Below, piece by piece: positions 47,297-55,463 of a stretch of DNA of 64,000 nt. Position 1 is the stretch's first letter. Each line of letters starts with the position of its first letter. The stretch covers positions 124,001 to 188,000 of the forward strand of contig CALLKX010000014.1 in the NCBI GenBank assembly GCA_938083085.1. The letters run 5' to 3'. The notes below the pieces were generated by a model, which saw nothing but the letters and a program-made list of their open reading frames with translations, made no database searches and was not told the DNA's origin. This DNA is from an uncultured bacterium (GTDB lineage: Bacteria; Planctomycetota; UBA1135; GCA-002686595). The position numbers and the translations under genes are program-made.

Positions 47297-50089
47297 CTAC
47301 TTAGAATAGTGGGCTGACTCTGAAACGAAGCCAGCCTCGAGGAGATCTTGTGCCAGCTGAGCGGTGGACCGGGCCATCCCGTGGAACCAGCGTGAGACGC
47401 CCGGCGGGTCAAACGACGACCGGAGTGCCCCCTGGACGGGATGGAGGGCGAACCACTCCACATCACGCGACAATTCGTCCCACCCGAGCTCCCCCACGTG
47501 GACGACTTCCAGCCGCCCGGCCGGACCGACAAAGAGAGAGAGAGGTGTGTCAAGTTCGGCTCCGGGGCCGAGGAGGTGCGCTGCGGTCGTCGATGCCCAT
47601 CGGACGGCTGAACCGTCCGCCGGGTTCCCCGTGTTCAGCCGCGTCAGCCCAACCCGGCCGTCCCGCTCGATGGCGGTGACCGCCGCCGGCAGGACCTCGC
47701 GGCACGTGGCGCAGTCAGGGTCCTCCACGATCACGAGTTGCGCCCGGCCCGGCTCGAAGCCCATGTCGCGGAGCCGTTCTCCCGGAAGGGAGAGCGACGA
47801 GCGCAGGACGACCCGCGCCGGCAGGTCCACGGGCTGCAGCTCGCCGGCAGCCAGCGCTGGCCGGGGCTCCGGCCGCTCCACCACCCGGGCCCCTTGCGCC
47901 GCGAGGGCCGTGACCTCGAGCACCTCCTCGCCCGGCCGCAAGGCCAGCACAGCGCGTTGTCGGACCCCCGCCAGGTACCCGTCCGCCGTGCGGGTCTGGA
48001 GCAGCGTCCGGTGGGCGTCCCCCTGGAGACGCGTCTCGACCAGGACCGACGCGCCTGGCGCCCCGGGATCGAAGGCGAGGTGCCGCTCGGGGTCGGATTG
48101 GTTCTCGAGAAAGCGCAGCGTGGGTCCGCTGCGGAAGCGCAGCCAGAGGTCGAGGTCTCCATCCCCATCCCAGTCGCAGCGGAGCGCGACCCGCCCGTCG
48201 TCCACGTGATCTAGCCCACTGATCGCGGAGACGTCCACAAACTCGCCGCGTCCGGACTGTAGCCAGGCCACGTTCCGCTCGTGGCCGCTCCACGAGACAC
48301 CCGACTCCATGGACCGAGCGATCTCTCCCCACGCCGATACGTAGTCGACGACGTCGTCTCCTGAGCTGGGCTGCGGCGCCACGCGCCGCCAGAACGAGCT
48401 TCAGAGGTCGCCCGGCTTCGGCCCGGTCAGGAACCCAGCCGGGCTGATCAGGTCGTCGAAGCCGTCGGCGTTCAGGTCAACGAACACGGCGCCCCAGGCC
48501 CAACGCCCCATCCGCACGCCGGCCTCTTCGGATCGGTCGACGAAGCGATCCCCTTCGCGAACCAGCAGGCTGTTGCCGAGGCTCAGTCGGCGGATCGCCG
48601 CCCGCTCCTCCTGGTTCCTCTCCGGCGCGAAGCCCTCCTGGAACGCGACCCGCCGGCCGGCGGAAGAGAACATGTTGGTGACGTACAGGTCGAGGTCCCC
48701 ATCTCGATCAAAGTCCGACCAGGACGCTCCCATGCCCGCTCCCTGGTCCTCCACGCCGAAGGCGGGCGCCTCGTCCACGAATCGCCCCTCCGCGTTGACG
48801 AACAGCTGGTTGCGGCCGAAGTCATTCACCACGTACAGGTCGGGGTCCCCGTCGAGATCGAAGTCTCCGAAGGTCCCCTGGAGGCTGAATCGGCCGCCCC
48901 CGGCATCGAGTCCCGCCGCCGCCGTGGCGTCCACGAAGCGCCCGCCGTCGTTGAGGAAGAGCACGTTCGAGGGACCGTTGCGGGCGTCCTCGAAGGGGAC
49001 CGGGACCGAATCCCCGTAGCGCGTCGAGACGTACCGCGCGCCGAAGAGGTCCAGGTCTCCGTCCCCGTCGACATCCGCCGCGCTGACCCCGTAGAACGCC
49101 GCCTCGTCTGGCGCCACGCCCCAGCCCGCCATCTGGAAGCGTCCGCGCTCATCCTGCCGCTGGACGACGAGGACGTGGCCGAGCGACGAGACCGCATCCT
49201 GCCGGCCGTCGCCGTCCATGTCGGCGAGGAGCACTCCCTTCGTGTCATCGAGCCAGGCCAGCCCCACCTCGCGCGCGACATCCCGCACGGTCCCGTCCGG
49301 TTGCTGAACGAGCAGCATGTTCGGCAGCCCGCTCGGCATGCCCACCAGCAGGTCGGGGCGGCCGTCACCGTTGACGTCGCCAGCGGCGATCCCGTGGTGC
49401 CCGAACCAGGACGACCGAGAGGGGTCGTCCAGCCGCTGGGCCCACCGGTCCATTCCCACGGAGAGCAGCTCCGCGGCGCGCTCATCCCCGCTGAGCACGC
49501 CAAGGGTCCGCTCGATGAAAAGGTCCTTGGTCCGCGAGGCGCGCTCCCAAGCGGCGACACGGACGCCCACGCAGCCCCACTCCACGGGCTCCTCACCGGC
49601 AGCGCTGGTCTGGCGCAGGGACACGTTGACCGTGGAGACTGCCTGCCAGGCGGGGTCGACTCCGGAGCCGCCCCCCGGCGCCTCGGCTTCGACCCGAAGC
49701 TCGAGGTCAAAGCCCCCCCCTGCCGGCGTCACAGCCACGACCTTGACGCGCACGGTGGCGAGCCCATGCGCTCGCTGCGAGCCCAGCAGCACGTCCCGAA
49801 GCCCGGCCTCGTCCGCTGCCTTCAGGACCACAGGGGTCCGGGCGCTCCGGACCAGCTGCGCCCCTTCCGCGCCGCCGATCACCGGCTCGCCAGCGGGGAT
49901 GCTGAGGCGCGCGGGCTGCCTGAAGGGCGCCTCGCCACGCCCCTCGGCCCACGCCTTGAAAGACTCCAGCCAGCCCGCGCGCGCCTCGACGAAGGCCTCG
50001 ACCTCCTCCGGGAGGTCCCCGCCGGCCGCCGGCATCTGCGCCGAGGCGGGGGCGCTCGCAACGATCAGGAGGAGGAGTCGTGCGATCAT
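47297..50089 (-). CDS. UnbV/CRTAC1-type exported protein, candidate selenoprotein with in-frame UGA (Sec563)
   Basis: One frame of 930 codons is interrupted only by TGA at 48401-48403. A signal peptide (MIARLLLLIVASAPASAQ) starts at the ATG at 50089. Then come an N-terminal domain (about 20-225), FG-GAP repeats with Ca-binding motifs (DVNGDGRPD near 234, DFDLDGDPD near 406, DFDRDGDLD near 460), and FLTGPKPGDL-UGA-SSFWRRVAP. Beyond the UGA the same frame continues with WSGHERNVAWLQSG and DWDGDGDLDLWL, which belong to the same UnbV-type module, then a thioredoxin-like domain with CATC (Cys793/Cys796). From memory, family members carry cysteine at the UGA position (DLCSFFWRQV-like). The downstream half has no signal, no clear ribosome site, and starts in the middle of a domain. 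A SECIS-like hairpin follows the UGA. Alternatives: nonsense mutation, sequencing error, or two separate polypeptides restarting at GTG 48382. Confidence 0.8.
48371..48400 (-). promoter_or_regulatory. putative bacterial SECIS hairpin downstream of the in-frame UGA
   Basis: Right after UGA the mRNA reads AGCUCGUU, then CUGGCGGCG-CGUGG-CGCCGCAG. CUG/CAG and CGGCG/CGCCG pair with one bulged G, or GCGGCG/CGCCGC pair perfectly. The 5-nt apical loop CGUGG starts 18 nt after the UGA and has G at its second position, within the spacing and loop rule known for bacterial SECIS elements bound by SelB. The stem also hides the possible GTG restart in its loop. Confidence 0.65.
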
Positions 50090-50136
50090 CCGGAAGCGCT
50101 CAGACCAGAGCCCGGACCGCGGTCCGGGCCGAGACC

Positions 50137-51198
50137 TCAGGGGCAGATCAGGAAGGCCGCGGCGTCCGTGATCCCCGCGCCGCTGCCGTCCGGAGCGAGG
50201 GGGTCTCGGTAGAGCCACTGGCAGAAGAATTCGTCGCCGATCCCAAAGCCGGCCGAGGCCAGGAAGGCGCTGTCGATGACGCGCGTGAAGCTCCCGCTGC
50301 ACGAGGTCCCCGGCAGGCCGCTGCCGCCGGAGTTCGTGGGCTCGAACAACCGGACCACGTTGCCGCCGACACAGAGCGTGCCGCCATAGATCGGAGTGTC
50401 CGCGAGCTCGGTGCCGTAGACGAAGAGCCCGAACTGTCCGTTGAGCACGTTGTTCGCGGTGAGGGTCAGGCTCGAGCTACCGCCCAGCGAGGCGGCGCCG
50501 GACGCGGTGACGAACGGCTCGCACCCGGCCGAGTCGACCTTGGCCTCGCAGAAGGTCTCCGCGCTGCAGTCCAGAACGAGCAGCGTGAGGGACTCAACGG
50601 TGCCGGGCTCCACGGCCTTCACCTCCCAGTGTCCCGCCGGCGCCGGGGCATCGAGCGCGTTCGCGAAGAGGTTACGCGGCGTCACCGAATAGACCCCCGC
50701 CGTTGAGGGGGCCACCAGGCTCCCCGTGGCGAGCACCTCGGATCCAGTGAGCGCGACGCCCGTGACCACCGAGCCAATCGGCGCCGCAGCGAACTGGTTG
50801 TTGATGGTGTTCATCGCCCCGCCAACCTGGAGCAGGTTGCCGCCCCGGAGCGTCCCGCCGAACCCCGCCGGATTGTTCACCCCCATGGGCGCCACGAAGG
50901 GCGCTGCGGCAGCGGTCGGAGCGACCTGGGTGAGTGGGCCGCCGTCGTGATCGAGGTCCAGGGAGAACATCGCGAGGCCCTGGCTGAGGTCACCCCCGAG
51001 CTGAGCCGCGACGGAGAACGACACGACCTGACCGGGCATCACGCTCACCACAGGAGCGCCGCCCGAGAGGACCTGAACGTCGAGGGTCACCTGGGCCGCG
51101 ACCGGCGCGCCGAGCGCTGCCGCGGCGAGCGCTGCCTCGGCGAGCGCTGCCGCGGCGATGAGAATAGAGCTTTGTTTGAACATGGCCTGTTGCCTCAC
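50137..51198 (-). CDS. secreted protein with cohesin-like N-terminal domain and the recurring C-terminal domain
   Basis: A 353-residue exported protein. The GTG at 51198 overlaps the di-haem gene stop (GTGA); an ATG at 51183 is the alternative. The signal peptide contains a 15-bp repeat that makes its core Ala/Leu/Glu-periodic. Residues about 36-185 are beta-rich (VTLDVQVLSGG, VMPGQVVSFSVAAQLGGD, GLAMFSLDLDHDG), a pattern similar to cohesin/CBM2-like sandwich domains. The last 140 residues share the YC/SG/FG-F-YG/GG-LC/QW-YRDP signature with the exoproteins at 32633 and 45470. Cohesin assignment is tentative. Confidence 0.75.
   Translation of the reverse strand: MRQQAMFKQSSILIAAAALAEAALAAAALGAPVAAQVTLDVQVLSGGAPVVSVMPGQVVSFSVAAQLGGDLSQGLAMFSLDLDHDGGPLTQVAPTAAAAPFVAPMGVNNPAGFGGTLRGGNLLQVGGAMNTINNQFAAAPIGSVVTGVALTGSEVLATGSLVAPSTAGVYSVTPRNLFANALDAPAPAGHWEVKAVEPGTVESLTLLVLDCSAETFCEAKVDSAGCEPFVTASGAASLGGSSSLTLTANNVLNGQFGLFVYGTELADTPIYGGTLCVGGNVVRLFEPTNSGGSGLPGTSCSGSFTRVIDSAFLASAGFGIGDEFFCQWLYRDPLAPDGSGAGITDAAAFLICP
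51106..51158. repeat. 15-bp tandem repeat inside a signal peptide
   Basis: Three and a half copies of CGCGGCGAGCGCTGC encode the hydrophobic Ala-rich core of the signal peptide on the minus strand. The in-frame unit allows length change without a frameshift. Confidence 0.88.
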
Positions 51199-52589
51199 TG
51201 TCCGCTGAACGCGCGCTGCAGCTTCCCGAATTCCACGAGGTCGAAGTCACCGTCCTGGTCCACGTCACCGATGGCCCCGTCGTCGTCGGGGGAGATCGGC
51301 GTCGCGGGCTCGGGCCCGGTCATGAGGGGGTAGACGAAGAACCAGTCGAACTCATCGATGGTGTTGTTCGCGTCCCAGTCGAACTCGGTGCGCCCGAGCG
51401 AGCCGAGGAAGCGGTAGACGAGGTCTTTCTCCGCGGTGGAGAGCGCCGCGAAGGCCTGGGCAGAGGGCGTCGCCGTGCCACCGTGCTCGGCGATGGCCGA
51501 GGCCACGTTCTGCTCGAAGGTCCCGCCGGTGGCGCGGCCGTCGTGGAGGAAGCTCGGCCGCTGGACGAGCCCCCAGAGCGGGCGCGTCATCATCTCGGTC
51601 TCCGTCGCCTCGCCCTCAACGATCCCATCCCCGAGGGAGCCGAGGTCGTGGAGGAGGAAGTCCGCGTAGGCCTGGATCGTCCGCCCCGACAGCGCGTCCT
51701 CGGGCACCTGCGCGGTCACGTGGCTCCCGACGTGACATTCGGCACAGCCGACCGCCTCGAAGAGCGTCTCGCCCGCCATGCCGCCGCGCGGAGTCTGCGC
51801 GGGAGCGGCGAGGTAGCGCTGGAAGTGCGTGAACCGGTCCGTGCGAGTGAAGCCCGCGGCGTCCGGCATGTCCTCGGGGTCGGCGACCGTGTCGCACTGA
51901 GCGAGCAGCGCGAGGTCTCCGTTGGGGGCGTTCTCCTGGGGCAGGAACTGGCTCGTCAGGCCCATCTCATTGAGCGCTGCATCCAGGGAGAAGGAGTCAA
52001 CGGTCGCGATCCCGCCCTTCCAACCAAAGCGTCCAATACGGCGGGCGCCGCTCGGAGTCTCGATCGGCACCGTGGTGTGCACGCGCCCCACCAGCCCTGC
52101 GGGCTGGTTGTTCGCGCGCGTCACCAGGGTCGCGTCAGGGATCGACTCGATGAGCCCCGCACCGAACAGGATCGGCGTCCCCCGGAGCGCGGTGTGCGTC
52201 GCCTGCGCCGGGACCGACTCGCGACACCCGATGGTGAACGATTGGTCCTGGAGCAGGGTCCCACCGAGCCCCTCAAGGGCCTGGAACGGAGAGGTGCTCG
52301 TGGCGGCCACTCCGAAGCGCGTGACCCGCCGAGCGCCGAAGCCTCCGATGGCCGGAACGTTGTGGCACCCGGCGCAGGTCAGCTCGTTGAACACCGGGCC
52401 GGCGCCCTCGGACGGGAGCAGCGGCGCGACAAAGGCCGTCCGCCCCTCCTCGAAGAGCGCGAGCTCCTGGGCTGTCAGGCCAGGCAGGGGCTGGCCCATA
52501 CGCGGCTGCGGGTCCTGGGACGAGGCAACGCCCGAGAGCAGCAGCGCGCCGAGGGTTACGAGAGTGCGTGGGTCCGGGGAGAGTCTCAT
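51195..52589 (-). CDS. di-haem oxidase (DUF1111-type) with C-terminal dockerin-like module
   Basis: A 464-residue exported c-type cytochrome of the di-haem oxidoreductase (peroxidase/thiol oxidoreductase-like) family. The signal is about 1-24. Haem sites are CAGCH (Cys72-His76) and CAECH (Cys282-His286). RGTPILFGAGLIESIP and MMTRPLWGLVQRPSFLHDGR are conserved family blocks. The last 60 residues contain two Asp/Asn-rich EF-hand-like loops (DWDANNTIDEFDWFFVY and GDVDQDGDFDLVEFGKLQRA) that match type I dockerin repeats. It heads the four-gene run and overlaps the cohesin-like gene (GTGA). The substrate of its redox reaction is unknown. Confidence 0.9.
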   Translation of the reverse strand: MRLSPDPRTLVTLGALLLSGVASSQDPQPRMGQPLPGLTAQELALFEEGRTAFVAPLLPSEGAGPVFNELTCAGCHNVPAIGGFGARRVTRFGVAATSTSPFQALEGLGGTLLQDQSFTIGCRESVPAQATHTALRGTPILFGAGLIESIPDATLVTRANNQPAGLVGRVHTTVPIETPSGARRIGRFGWKGGIATVDSFSLDAALNEMGLTSQFLPQENAPNGDLALLAQCDTVADPEDMPDAAGFTRTDRFTHFQRYLAAPAQTPRGGMAGETLFEAVGCAECHVGSHVTAQVPEDALSGRTIQAYADFLLHDLGSLGDGIVEGEATETEMMTRPLWGLVQRPSFLHDGRATGGTFEQNVASAIAEHGGTATPSAQAFAALSTAEKDLVYRFLGSLGRTEFDWDANNTIDEFDWFFVYPLMTGPEPATPISPDDDGAIGDVDQDGDFDLVEFGKLQRAFSGQ

Positions 52590-52746
52590 GATCGGATAGT
52601 CCTTGGGAAGGGAGCCGAGCGGGGACAGCGCCCTCCCGTACCTGTAGGTTAGCCGCGTTCACGGACCCACGAGCTTTGAGAGCCGATCGCAGCCGCGGGT
52701 TCCATCAATCTGGGGCGCTCGCCCCTCGATCTGGGGCGACCACGAC

Positions 52747-53742
52747 TCAAGGTCCCACCCGCCGGCGCGGTCGACGCCAAAGCCAAGAGGCCCCGGGCTC
52801 AAGCGCGCCTGCTGTGACTCTCCGCCCCATGAGTCCGTCCAGGATGCCCTTCGCCTTCGCAAGCACGCCGGCGCCCTCGCCCCGGCACCCACGCAGGACC
52901 AGCGCAACAGGGAGCGTGAGCACGTCGAAGGCCACGAAGCGAAGCCAATGCGTGGGTCGTCCGTGCAGCCTCAGGAAGCGGACCGAGTTCACCCCCTGCA
53001 TCCACTTACGGCGCGCGCCGTAGCCCCCACCAGTCGAGCTCGAAGGAGCGTGGCGAGCGCACAGGTCGCCGCGGAGCAGTACGGACCAGTTCCTCCGGCG
53101 CGCACGGAGCCCGAGGTCCACGTCCTCCATGTACGCAAAGAACGCGGCGTCAAAGAAACCGACATCCTGCAGACACTCACGGCTGACCAGGAGCGCGCAG
53201 CCAGGGATGTAGTCCACGGGCCCGGACTCGCGCCACAGAGGCCCGTCAGGCTGCCTGTGGCCCAGCAACGTGGAGAGGTTCTGGCGAAAGTCCAGGCGCC
53301 CCCCCGCACACCACACCCGGTCCGTCGCGTCATCGAAGAGAATCCGTGGGCCGACCATCCCCACCCGCGGCCCTGACCTCAGCGTCTCCTCGAGCCCCGC
53401 GAGGCAGGACGTCCCGTCGTCGAAGCGCAGGTCGTTGTTGACGAAGAACACGGCCTTGGCACCGGCCTCCAGCGCCCGCCGCGCCCCCTGATTGGCGGCC
53501 TCCCCGAAGCCGAGGTTGGCGCCGTTGTCGAGGTGAACCAGGCCGTCCATGGCGGCCGCAACCTCTCCGCGGGACCCGTCGGTCGAGCCGTTGTCCACGA
53601 AGACGATCCGGTCGGCGTCGATCCCCTGATCCACGAGGGAGCGCAGGCAGGCCAGGTTCTGTTCACGGCCGCCGTTCCAGTTGACGACCACGGCCCAGGT
53701 CCCGGCGCCCGCCGCCGCGACACCCCGAGACAAATTACCCAC
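52747..53742 (-). CDS. glycosyltransferase family 2 (rhamnosyltransferase-like)
   Basis: A 331-residue GT-A enzyme. The GTG start at 53742 overlaps the xseA end by 8 nt. The first strand VVVNWNGGREQNLACLRSL, the FVDNGSTDGSRG motif and NNDLRF (DxD equivalent NND) are typical of WbbL-like rhamnosyltransferases, followed by CALLVSRECLQDVGFFDAAF and MEDVDLGLRARR. The C-terminal 70 residues are basic and could bind membrane. It probably adds a sugar to a surface glycan; rhamnose from rfbBD would be a plausible donor. Confidence 0.87.
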   Translation of the reverse strand: MGNLSRGVAAAGAGTWAVVVNWNGGREQNLACLRSLVDQGIDADRIVFVDNGSTDGSRGEVAAAMDGLVHLDNGANLGFGEAANQGARRALEAGAKAVFFVNNDLRFDDGTSCLAGLEETLRSGPRVGMVGPRILFDDATDRVWCAGGRLDFRQNLSTLLGHRQPDGPLWRESGPVDYIPGCALLVSRECLQDVGFFDAAFFAYMEDVDLGLRARRRNWSVLLRGDLCARHAPSSSTGGGYGARRKWMQGVNSVRFLRLHGRPTHWLRFVAFDVLTLPVALVLRGCRGEGAGVLAKAKGILDGLMGRRVTAGALEPGASWLWRRPRRRVGP

Positions 53743-55285
53743 CGCGAGCCTCCCGCTCCTGGGCCCGCGCCGCCGTCACCGTCGCGTCGATCTCTCCGCC
53801 CGCCACGATGGTGGTCAGCGACTCCCCGACGTCTAGCTCCGAGGGATCCTGTACGACCCGCCCGTCCGCGCGCCGCGTGATCGAGTAGCCCCGATCGAGA
53901 ACAGCGAGGGGCGAGACCGCCTCGAGCGCGCGCCCCGCGGGTTCCAGGCGCCGATCGGCCGCGGCGACCAGGGCGTTCATGGCCGCCGCGAGCCGCCCCT
54001 CCGCCCGTTCGACGCCCCTCTCGCCGCGCACCACGCGCGCGATAGGGCTCTGCCGCTCTAGCCTGGACGCGAGGCGCTCCAGCCGCGCCGCCGCTCCCTG
54101 AATCGCGGAGATCGTCGCGCTCCGTCCGCGGTGCCTTGCGGCCTCGACCCGCGCGCCCTGCTCCTCGAGGAGCCGCGACGGAGTCCGGAGCCGAAGCGTC
54201 CGCGCCGCGCGCGCGAAGCGATCCGTCCGGCCCTCCACCACGCGCTCCATGGCATCGCCGAGGTACGCGCCCTGCCGCTCGATGGCCTCCATCAAAGCGG
54301 CCCGGTCAGGGAGCACCGTCTGGGCCGCGTCGGTCGGAGTGTGGGCCCGGTGATCCGCGACAAGGTCCACAAGGGTGGTGTCTGACTCGTGCCCGACCCC
54401 TGTCACCACCGGGACGCTGCAGGCCCAGATGGCCCGGGCCACGACCTCCTCGTTGAAGCACCACAGGTCCTCGATCGCTCCGCCGCCTCGGCACACCACC
54501 ACCACGTCCACACCGCTCTCGTCGAGCCGCCGGATGGCGCCAGCGATCTCACGCGCGGCGGCCTGACCCTGGACGCGAGAGTGAACCAGCCGCACGGGGT
54601 ACCCGGCCCAGCGCAGGGAGCGAGTCCTCAGGAAGTCTCGCCAGGCGTCGGCATCGCGACTCGTGACGACGCCCACCCGCGCGGGAAATCTCGGGAGCGG
54701 TCGACGCCGATCCATCAGCCCCTCCTCCCGCAGCTGCACCTTGAGCCGCTCGAGGTCGGCGAGCAACGCGCCCATCCCCCGCGGCTCAATGCGGTCGACG
54801 ATCAGGCTGTGCTTTCCGTAGGGCGCGTAGACGTCCAGGCTGCCGTGGCAGACCACCCTCGCCCCCTCGGTCAGCTTCCCCACGGAAGCGAGGGCCCGAG
54901 ACGCGGCCGAGCGCCAGACCTTCGCGTCCAGCACCGCCGAGCCGTCCTTGAGGGTGAAGAAGACATGCCCCGACGCGACCGTCTTTGGCCGGCTGATCTC
55001 TCCCTCCACCGCCAGCCGCCCGAAGCCCCTCAGCGCCGAGTTGATCCTCGCGGTGAGCTGGGACACCGACTCCACCGAGGTTGCCCCGGCTTCCTGCCCC
55101 TGTTCATGCCCCTGCTCCCGTTCATGCCCCTGCCCCCGTTCATGCCCCTGCTCTGGCCCCGCAGGAGCGGATTCACCCGGGCCCTGCGTCGGCCGCGACG
55201 GCTGCGCCGCCGGTCGCCTGGGGCGCGAACCCCGGCCGCGGGTGCCGCCGCGGGGGCGCCTGGGAACATCGTCGAAAAGGCTCAC
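53735..55285 (-). CDS. xseA: exodeoxyribonuclease VII large subunit
   Basis: A 516-residue nuclease subunit that degrades single-stranded DNA with XseB. After an unusual low-complexity N-terminus of about 75 residues (Arg/Gly/Pro, then GHERGQ-type repeats) the family begins: SVSQLTARINSALRG, OB-fold FEGEISR-like VEGEISRPK, FFTLKDGSAVLDAKVW, then RVGVVTSRDADAWRDFL, VVCRGGGAIEDLWCFNEE, VVTGVGHESDTTLVDLVADHRAHTPTDAA. The C-terminal coiled coil ends LDRGYSITRRADGRVV. xseB is not adjacent, which is unusual; a GT2 gene follows instead. Confidence 0.95.
   Translation of the reverse strand: MSLFDDVPRRPRGGTRGRGSRPRRPAAQPSRPTQGPGESAPAGPEQGHERGQGHEREQGHEQGQEAGATSVESVSQLTARINSALRGFGRLAVEGEISRPKTVASGHVFFTLKDGSAVLDAKVWRSAASRALASVGKLTEGARVVCHGSLDVYAPYGKHSLIVDRIEPRGMGALLADLERLKVQLREEGLMDRRRPLPRFPARVGVVTSRDADAWRDFLRTRSLRWAGYPVRLVHSRVQGQAAAREIAGAIRRLDESGVDVVVVCRGGGAIEDLWCFNEEVVARAIWACSVPVVTGVGHESDTTLVDLVADHRAHTPTDAAQTVLPDRAALMEAIERQGAYLGDAMERVVEGRTDRFARAARTLRLRTPSRLLEEQGARVEAARHRGRSATISAIQGAAARLERLASRLERQSPIARVVRGERGVERAEGRLAAAMNALVAAADRRLEPAGRALEAVSPLAVLDRGYSITRRADGRVVQDPSELDVGESLTTIVAGGEIDATVTAARAQEREARGG
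55103..55156. repeat. 18-bp x 3 tandem repeat within xseA
   Basis: Three copies of TTCATGCCCCTGCTCCCG (plus strand) encode a six-residue GQ/GHE unit in the N-terminal extension of XseA. In-frame unit. Confidence 0.9.
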
Positions 55286-55463
55286 GGCCTCAAGGCTACT
55301 GGACCAGCGAGGCGGGTTCCTCGATCATCTCCTTCGAGTCCTCAGCGGAGCCTGCCAGCTAGCCCATCCACCGACCCGCAAACGAGCCAACTCAGCTGGC
55401 CCGCCGACGGGTCCACTTGCGGGTCCTTCCGCTGAGCCTTGGGCGGGGTCTTCCGCTGCTCCT

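Noticed and set aside
47297-48382. Independent 361-codon gene starting at GTG 48382
   Set aside because: It begins in the middle of the UnbV-type module, lies in frame with the upstream gene across a single UGA, has no signal peptide or clear ribosome site, and its GTG sits in a hairpin loop. Readthrough as one protein explains the data better.
32633-51198. PEP-CTERM sorting signals on the exported proteins
   Set aside because: The C-termini (VEILFQ, AVSIELR, AAFLICP) have no PEP motif, membrane helix and basic tail, although the exopolysaccharide genes are of the exosortase type.
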